A stretch of 10,299 bases of DNA from assembly GCA_027043685.1 (NCBI GenBank), contig JALUFI010000188.1, forward strand, positions 1 through 10,299, in the 5' to 3' direction. Shown here piece after piece: positions 5,980 to 10,299 of the stretch. Source of the stretch: Pyrodictiaceae archaeon. Its GTDB lineage: Archaea; Thermoproteota; Thermoprotei_A; Sulfolobales; Pyrodictiaceae. A program made the translations under genes and the position numbers. The notes below the pieces were generated by a model. That model was not told where the DNA came from. It saw nothing but the letters and a program-made list of their open reading frames with translations, and did not search any database. The first letter of the stretch is position 1. The number at the start of each line of letters is the position of its first letter.

Positions 5980-6630
5980 TCATCGCGTTTCTGGCTTTGT
6001 TAGTGCTGCTGTGAGGAGCTTGCGCGCGAGGCTGTCGCCTTCCTGCCGCGAGCCGGGATCAGTGGCTGTGGCTAGTGAGTTGAGGGCGTAGGCGAGTACT
6101 GCTACTCTCCCGTGTGGCGCCCCCCGGGTCTTGGAGAGGAGTGCGCGGAGCCTGCGCTTCAGGTAGGAGGCGAGGTATTGCCTCGCCTTCGTGGGTGAGA
6201 GCGCTACGTAGACGTGGCTCCTCAGTGCCTCCCTGTACGCGCCCCGGGTCAGCCTCGTCGCGGACAGGTAGACTGGGATTATGTCTGCCTGGCTCCCTAT
6301 CGTGTTGCGTAGCTTCGCTACGAGCCTCGCGAGCCTGGCGAGGCGGCGGCGCAGCTGGCTCGGGGAGACGGGTCTGCTCCTCTGGGTCGAGGCGTAGATA
6401 GCGACTACGAGGGGCCTGGAGAAGGGTATATCCACTACTAGCACGTGTATCCTCTTGTCGCCGCTTGATGCTAGGCTCGTTACACGGTGAGGCATGCGAG
6501 TATATGCTTCATAGACGCGGACATAGCCCCGGGCCCCCCGGAGGAGGGGGAGAATGACCTGGTTCGCTAGCTGCAGGGCCTCCTCGGCCCTCGGGGCCCG
6601 GGGGTACGTCAAGGCCTCTAGGCCACCCAT
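5980..6630 (-). CDS. Unrecognised basic protein, 216 residues
   Basis: I do not recognise a family. The chosen ATG at 6630 follows a GGAGG element (plus positions 6642-6646) by 11 bases; an upstream in-frame GTG at 6735 would add 35 residues that look like non-coding translation. A predicted beta-rich core (HVLVVDIPF near 62-70, PLVVAIYAS near 73-81, DIIPVYLSA near 116-124) alternates with strongly basic helices (RRRLARLARLVAKLR at 94-108; KRRLRALLSK further on). There is no signal peptide or membrane segment. The mix of acidic residues on strands and basic helices would be compatible with a nucleic-acid-binding or nuclease-like fold, but that is speculation. It is divergent from the gene at 6935 and convergent with the possible small frame at 5848. 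Codon use resembles the neighbours. Confidence 0.65.
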   Translation of the reverse strand: MGGLEALTYPRAPRAEEALQLANQVILPLLRGARGYVRVYEAYTRMPHRVTSLASSGDKRIHVLVVDIPFSRPLVVAIYASTQRSRPVSPSQLRRRLARLARLVAKLRNTIGSQADIIPVYLSATRLTRGAYREALRSHVYVALSPTKARQYLASYLKRRLRALLSKTRGAPHGRVAVLAYALNSLATATDPGSRQEGDSLARKLLTAALTKPETR

Positions 6631-6934
6631 GCATATCGGAGCCTCCCCGGGGCTGCTAGTGAAGCAATTCCGTAGCCGATGGCTGCACAGGAGGCTCGCC
6701 GGGGCCCGGCCTGCCCGGAGCCTACAGGGTGACACGGGCTACAGAGCGGCTCGCTCCTGATAGGCAACTCCTGAAACGCGTAGCAGTGTCTCCCGCCACC
6801 GTGTGCCGCGGCTAATCCGTCCCGCCTGTCAGGGGAGTACTGGCGCCGTGTTCTTGGCCTGGCTCGTCCCGGGCTCGGAGTGTTACTGCGTCTCCGGGCA
6901 CCTAGGCCCCTCATCCCGGGTCTAGACTACGTGA
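6631..6934. other. Divergent intergenic region
   Basis: About 304 bases between two divergently read unrecognised genes. It is GC-rich and holds no clear TATA box in either direction, which makes the transcription starts of both genes uncertain. If the minus-strand gene really begins at the GTG at 6735, the gap shrinks to 199 bases. No RNA gene or repeat is evident. Confidence 0.45.
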
Positions 6935-7717
6935 ATGGGTGGCGCTGGAGTGGCTGGTACAGTAGGCCTAGGACTGGTGCATACCGGCATAGTGTTGACT
7001 GTTACGGGTGTGTCCCGATGCATAAGCATCGAGGGCTACGCGGCGGCTAGCTTCGCTCCCTGGCTGGCGGGTAGTGGTGGCGCCGTCGCCTTTGATGCTC
7101 CGGTGGTTGCCGAGGCTTGTGGGATGGGCAGCGTTGCAGCGGTTGACGACGTCGATGTGAGGGTTGTGGGGCGGGGGCTCTACTACTCCACTGCGGGCCT
7201 CGGGCAGGGCTTGGCGCAGCTGGCCGCGGCGGCCTATCTGGAGGGCGAGGATGCTGTGAAGCTTGACCCGGCTCCGGATGTGTTTGAGCCCGGTAAGCCC
7301 TTGGAGGCCGTTGCCGCGTCTCTTAGCGGTAGCTCGGCCCTGGTGGCGGGGGAGAGGTTTCCGCTGGGCGACCTGCAGGGGATGTGGGCTGTCGTTGTGA
7401 GGCTAGAGAAGCCGGTAGACACGGCTAGGCTCTATGAGGAGGTCTACGCTAGGGGCGGCCCAGTGGAGGAGGTCGCAGCGGTCCTGGACGAGGGCGTCGA
7501 GGGGCTGCGCCGGCTAGGCGAGATCTACGCCGGCTACGCCGGCCGCCGTGCCCAGTCACTGGTCCGGAGGGCTCTCCGCGCTGGCGCCGAGGCAGCATAC
7601 ATAGATACCACGGGGCGCATCCTTGTGACCCTTGTGGATAGCTACGAGGATGCTGTGATGCTCTCTACCCGTCTCCGCCGCCTAGGCCCCCGCTACGAGG
7701 CCGAGGTAGTCGCCTAG
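6935..7717 (+). CDS. Unrecognised protein, possibly GHMP-fold-like, 260 residues
   Basis: No family is recognised with confidence. The sequence is Ala/Gly/Val-rich with alternating strands and helices. Its layout is loosely reminiscent of a GHMP kinase: an N-terminal strand-rich part, a helix after GLGQGLAQLAAAAYL (89-102) where kinases have GLGSSAA, a middle strand WAVVVRLEKPVDTARLYEEV (151-170) resembling the segment after the kinase lid, and a C-terminal AYIDTTGRILVTLVDSYEDA (221-240) where kinases have a Gly-rich GxGxxV motif. The key glycines and serines of both loops are missing, so kinase activity is unlikely. The ATG at 6935 follows an in-frame TGA at 6932; a GTG at 6950 after GGTGG is an alternative start. 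It is followed 62 bases later by the Nudix gene on the same strand, perhaps in one transcript. Confidence 0.65.
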   Translation: MGGAGVAGTVGLGLVHTGIVLTVTGVSRCISIEGYAAASFAPWLAGSGGAVAFDAPVVAEACGMGSVAAVDDVDVRVVGRGLYYSTAGLGQGLAQLAAAAYLEGEDAVKLDPAPDVFEPGKPLEAVAASLSGSSALVAGERFPLGDLQGMWAVVVRLEKPVDTARLYEEVYARGGPVEEVAAVLDEGVEGLRRLGEIYAGYAGRRAQSLVRRALRAGAEAAYIDTTGRILVTLVDSYEDAVMLSTRLRRLGPRYEAEVVA

Positions 7718-7779
7718 GCGGGGTGGGACGCGTGGAGTATTAGAGCGGCTATCCATTACGCGGCCCCCTGGGGGCGTGG

Positions 7780-8229
7780 ATGATATTCAAGGTCACGGCC
7801 AGATGCATAATGATACGCGACGGGGAAATCCTTGTCCAGGTCAGTAAGCATGGTGATTTCTACCGGCTCCCCGGGGGCCGCATCAGGCCCGAGGAGACGA
7901 TTCTCCAGGGGCTCCGCCGCGAGCTCTACGAGGAACTAGGCATAGAGGATCCAGGCGACCCCATGCTATCCTTCATAGTTGAGTCGTTCTATCGTAGGCG
8001 CAACGGCCTCGTGCACGAGATAGGCTTCTACTTCACATGCGAGCCCCCCAATGGCCCCGTGAAGCCCAAGGAGGAGCACTTGAAGATAGCCTGGGTCCCT
8101 GTAGAAGAGATAAACGCGAAGACGCTTAGACCCTCCATACTCGCCTCATATATAAAGAAGCTGGGCGATGGGAGGCCCCCCGCCAGGCCCCTCTACCTCG
8201 TAAACGTCGACATAGAGCCTGAGCACTAG
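7780..8229 (+). CDS. Nudix hydrolase
   Basis: Hydrolyses a nucleoside diphosphate linked to another group; cytoplasmic. The 149-residue protein carries a complete Nudix box: G33, E39, R47, E48, E51, E52 and G54 in GRIRPEETILQGLRRELYEE and the LGI that follows, with the metal-binding glutamates intact. The N-terminal strand (FKVTARCIMIRDGEILV) and later IGFYFTC and AWVPVEEI segments fit a single-domain Nudix fold, whose usual size is 130-170. The box alone does not reveal the substrate; candidates in the superfamily include ADP-ribose, NADH, dinucleoside polyphosphates and oxidised dNTPs. The ATG at 7780 follows a GGGGGCG run by a few bases. The stop TAG shares a CTAG palindrome with the stop of the convergent L35Ae gene. 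Confidence 0.9.
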   Translation: MIFKVTARCIMIRDGEILVQVSKHGDFYRLPGGRIRPEETILQGLRRELYEELGIEDPGDPMLSFIVESFYRRRNGLVHEIGFYFTCEPPNGPVKPKEEHLKIAWVPVEEINAKTLRPSILASYIKKLGDGRPPARPLYLVNVDIEPEH

Positions 8230-8546
8230 GCCCTCTTCTCCTCAAACACTAGCTCAACGCCCTTCGGGTATATGTAGACGTTGCCGCCCCTGGCCTGCCC
8301 AGGCAGATTCGGCTTAAACACCGCTACAACCACGCCCTTGCCGCCGTGAACCCTCACTATCTTGCCGCGGTACTCGTTGCCCTTACTGTCGCGGTAGAGA
8401 ACCCTCCACCCGATCAGCCTGGAGGCCTCGCGGCTACTCGTGACGCCGTCAACCCTTATGAGTACCTGGCGCTCGTACTGCGTGTTAGAGCCAAGCCTGT
8501 ACCCTATGACGAGGCCCGTGTACACCCTGGCCTGCTGCTCAGCCAA
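8226..8546 (-). CDS. rpl35ae: Large-subunit ribosomal protein L35Ae (eL33)
   Basis: Component of the large ribosomal subunit shared by archaea and eukaryotes and absent from bacteria. The 106 residues contain the family pattern: GYRLGSNTQYERQVLIRVDGV in the first third, IGWRVLYRDSKG, then YRGKIVRVHGGKGVVVAVF followed by the near-invariant NLPGQARGG and a closing strand. Length is normal for the family. The start is a TTG at 8546, because an in-frame TGA lies nine bases upstream (8553-8555), and a GAGG element sits just before the TTG. An ATG at 8554-8556 is out of frame. An AT-rich promoter island about 60 bases upstream is shared with the divergent aminotransferase. Confidence 0.93.
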   Translation of the reverse strand: MAEQQARVYTGLVIGYRLGSNTQYERQVLIRVDGVTSSREASRLIGWRVLYRDSKGNEYRGKIVRVHGGKGVVVAVFKPNLPGQARGGNVYIYPKGVELVFEEKRA

Positions 8547-8601
8547 CGCGCCTCATCCCCCGGTAACTGGCTCCCCGAGGGCCGCCGCCACGCCGCCTCG
8601 G

Positions 8602-8614
8602 TATTAATTATAAT
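8602..8614. promoter_or_regulatory. Shared TATA region for L35Ae and the aminotransferase
   Basis: TATTAATTATAAT is the only AT-rich island in the 109-base divergent gap. Leftward initiation near 8580 gives L35Ae a leader of about 34 bases; rightward initiation near 8635 gives the aminotransferase a leader of about 20 bases. The sequence is nearly symmetrical, so a single region could hold overlapping TBP sites for both directions. Confidence 0.6.
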
Positions 8615-8647
8615 GCGGCCCAGCCCCTCTCATTGGCATTGAGGCGA

Positions 8648-8655
8648 GGGAGGAG
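8648..8655 (+). promoter_or_regulatory. Ribosome binding site abutting the aminotransferase start
   Basis: GGGAGGAG ends directly against the ATG at 8656, leaving only two bases between the GGAGG core and the start codon. That is closer than usual; a second GAGG at 8641-8644 gives a wider spacing. The next in-frame ATG lies beyond conserved sequence, so 8656 remains the best start. Confidence 0.5.
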
Positions 8656-10020
8656 ATGAGCAGCACACACGGTACGCTCCCCCTGAAACCAGTTATACGC
8701 GTAGAGCCCCCGGGGCCCCGGGCCCGCGAGATAATTGAGCGCGACCGCCGTGTCCTCATGCAGAGTTTCTCGCGCTGGTACCCCCTTGTCGTCGAGAAGG
8801 CGGTTGACTACGTGGTCTACGACGTTGATGGGAACGCCTACATAGACCTCAACTCGGGCCTCGCGGTACTTAATGTAGGCTCTACAAACCCCTACGTAGT
8901 TGAGGCGGCTAAGAAGCAGCTCGAGATGTTCACGCACTACAGCCTCACGGACTTCTACTACGAGGTAGCGGTGAAGTTGGCCGAGAAGCTAGTCGAGATA
9001 GCGCCCTTCAGTGGACCCGGGAGAGTGTTCTTCGGCAACAGTGGCGCAGAGGCCGTCGAGGCATCGATAAAAATAGCGAGGTACGCCACGAGGCGGCAGT
9101 ACCTGGTCGCATTCCTCGGGGCCTTCCACGGCAGGACGATGGGAGCAGTCTCCCTTACAGCCAGCAAGCCCGTTCAGCGCCGGGGCTTCTCCCCCCTGCT
9201 CCCCAGCGTGGTACACGTACCCTACCCCTACCCGTACCGCTGCCCCTTCGGCAACCTAGAGCCAAAGGAGTGCGGCGACGCCGTCATAGGCTACATAGAG
9301 GAGTGGGTCTTCGGCAAGATGCTCGACCCGAGCGAGACAGCAGCATTCATAGTGGAGCCTATACAGGGCGAAGGAGGCTACATAGTGCCCCCCGACAACT
9401 TCCTCCCACGCCTCGCGCGCCTAGCTGAGAAGCACGGCATAGTGCTAGTAGCGGACGAGGTCCAGACAGGGTTCTGCCGCACCGGGCGCACATTCGCCGT
9501 CCAGCACTGGGGCGTCGAACCAGACATCATCGCCCTGGCTAAGGCCATAGCAGGTGGCCTACCCCTCGGCGCAGTCGTGGGCAAAGAGAATGTAATGACG
9601 ATCGAGCCGGGAGGCCATGCATCAACCTTCGGCGGCAACCCGGTCTCGGCGGCGGCCGCGCTCGCGGCGATAAGGTTCATGGAGGAACGGAGGCTCTGTG
9701 ACCGCGCCGCAAAGCTAGGCGAGAAGGTCATGAAGAGGCTCCGCGAAGCCATGGAGAGCGAGGAGGCACCCATGATAGGCGATGTACGCGGCAAGGGCCT
9801 CATGATAGGAGTTGAGCTGGTGAGGAGCCGCGAGACCAAGGAGCCCGCCAGGAAGGAGGTGGCCGAGCTGCTGAACAGGATGTTCAAGAAAGGCTACTTA
9901 GTCATATCCGCCGGGGTCTCGACGGTGAGGCTTGCACCGCCTCTCACGATACCCGAGGAGGCGTTGATGAACGCCGTGGAAGCATTGATAGAGGAGATAA
10001 AGAGGCTCGGAAAGCACTAG
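8656..10020 (+). CDS. Class III PLP-dependent aminotransferase (4-aminobutyrate/ornithine type)
   Basis: Pyridoxal-phosphate enzyme that moves an amino group from an omega- or alpha-amino acid to a keto acid; cytoplasmic. The 454 residues fit subgroup II aminotransferases such as 4-aminobutyrate and ornithine aminotransferases. Visible signatures are VEPPGPRAREII (16-27), GNSGAEAVEA (127-136) for phosphate binding, FLGAFHGRT (153-161), EPIQGEGG (234-241), LVADEVQTGFCRTG (264-277) with D267 contacting the PLP ring nitrogen, and ALAKAIAGGLPLGAV with K296 as the Schiff-base lysine, followed by HASTFGGNP (321-329). Relatives in Thermococcales include both ornithine aminotransferase and a broad-range amino-acid racemase, so the substrate cannot be named from sequence. 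An insertion rich in Tyr/Pro with two Cys (189-206, PYPYPYRCPFG) is typical of the archaeal branch. It is a single gene, divergent from L35Ae. Confidence 0.9.
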   Translation: MSSTHGTLPLKPVIRVEPPGPRAREIIERDRRVLMQSFSRWYPLVVEKAVDYVVYDVDGNAYIDLNSGLAVLNVGSTNPYVVEAAKKQLEMFTHYSLTDFYYEVAVKLAEKLVEIAPFSGPGRVFFGNSGAEAVEASIKIARYATRRQYLVAFLGAFHGRTMGAVSLTASKPVQRRGFSPLLPSVVHVPYPYPYRCPFGNLEPKECGDAVIGYIEEWVFGKMLDPSETAAFIVEPIQGEGGYIVPPDNFLPRLARLAEKHGIVLVADEVQTGFCRTGRTFAVQHWGVEPDIIALAKAIAGGLPLGAVVGKENVMTIEPGGHASTFGGNPVSAAAALAAIRFMEERRLCDRAAKLGEKVMKRLREAMESEEAPMIGDVRGKGLMIGVELVRSRETKEPARKEVAELLNRMFKKGYLVISAGVSTVRLAPPLTIPEEALMNAVEALIEEIKRLGKH

Positions 10021-10069
10021 GAGGCCCTCGGTTATTGAAGGGGGCTCAGCCGCGGGTTCACCGCCCATC

Positions 10070-10098
10070 GCCCCAGCGGCGCCGCCGCCGGGGCTGGG
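10070..10098. repeat. GC-rich inverted repeat between convergent genes
   Basis: CCCAGC at 10072-10077 pairs with GCTGGG at 10093-10098, and the GCC-repeat between them can pair further (GGC 10078-10080 with GCC 10087-10089). It lies between the ends of two convergent genes. There is no T-run after it, so a role in termination is doubtful; the stem may simply reflect local GC bias. Confidence 0.3.
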
Positions 10099-10175
10099 CC
10101 CCTTGTAAGCCGCATCACCGCCCGTCCCGGCATGGCTGAGATAATGTGGAGAGGGTGTGTAGAGCCGGGGCCGGG

Positions 10176-10299
10176 TTACGGCTTCTTGGCCTCCTGGCTC
10201 CGCTTCTGCTTCGCGTGGGCCTCTTCGGGCTTTCCTAGTATGCGTGCAAGCCTCCTCTTGGGCACACCGAACACGGTGGCCGCTATGTACTCTACGTAT
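10176..10299 (-). CDS. C-terminal end of an unrecognised gene (partial)
   Basis: A minus-strand frame enters from the right edge and stops at TAA (10178-10176), giving 40 residues: YVEYIAATVFGVPKRRLARI, then LGKPEEAHAKQKRSQEAKKP. The first half could form a helix-turn-helix-like or helical segment; the second half is a charged, lysine-rich tail common in archaeal nucleic-acid-binding proteins. Too short to assign. It is convergent with the aminotransferase, with a 155-base gap that contains an inverted repeat. Confidence 0.6.
   Translation of the reverse strand, partial: YVEYIAATVFGVPKRRLARILGKPEEAHAKQKRSQEAKKP

Noticed and set aside
6631..6735. 35-residue N-terminal extension of the minus-strand unknown gene from a GTG at 6735.
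   Set aside because: The extension is Arg/Pro/Ala-rich and unstructured, while the ATG at 6630 has a properly spaced GGAGG element.
10113..10127. ATCACCGCCCGTC resembles the universal 16S rRNA word ACACACCGCCCGTC.
   Set aside because: Only about eleven bases match, and the flanks do not follow any 16S rRNA sequence; a chance match in GC-rich DNA.

Overview
The window looks like chromosomal DNA of a hyperthermophilic crenarchaeon, most plausibly Desulfurococcales/Pyrodictiaceae. The evidence is a Cren7 chromatin protein gene (confined to Crenarchaeota), a eukaryote/archaea-type ribosomal protein L35Ae, an archaeal mevalonate kinase and valyl-tRNA synthetase, GTG/TTG starts, TATA-box promoters instead of -35/-10 boxes, and GC-rich coding DNA with frequent ATA and AGG codons. 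Species cannot be fixed from the sequence alone.

Layout. Positions 1-1366 (minus): cren7 (1178-1366), then mevalonate kinase (28-1038), then possibly the first codons of another minus-strand gene at the window edge. Positions 1367-1771 are a divergent control region. Positions 1772-4216 (plus): valyl-tRNA synthetase, whose reading frame has no ATG, GTG or TTG upstream of its HIGH-type motif. Positions 4217-4563 are a GC-rich non-coding stretch with an internal TATA-like box and hairpins. Positions 4564-5145 (plus): an HD-domain phosphohydrolase of the YfbR/HDDC2 type. Positions 5146-5847 hold no convincing gene, are lower in GC, carry a strong TATA box and inverted repeats, and lead into a possible 38-residue reading frame (5848-5964). 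Positions 5980-6630 (minus) and 6935-7717 (plus) are a divergent pair of unrecognised proteins; the second vaguely resembles a degenerate GHMP-kinase fold. Positions 7780-8229 (plus): Nudix hydrolase, whose stop overlaps that of the convergent L35Ae gene (8226-8546, minus). A shared AT-rich promoter region separates L35Ae from a class III PLP aminotransferase (8656-10020, plus). The right edge carries the C-terminal end of an unrecognised minus-strand gene.

Functionally this is mostly housekeeping: isoprenoid lipid precursor synthesis, chromatin, translation (ValRS, L35Ae), nucleotide clean-up (HD phosphohydrolase, Nudix) and amino-acid metabolism. Genes are mostly single units with their own promoters. 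I see no CRISPR array, insertion sequence, tRNA or rRNA, and no clear new multi-gene system. The points most worth following up are the missing valS start, the possible non-coding RNA in 5146-5847, and the two unrecognised proteins.
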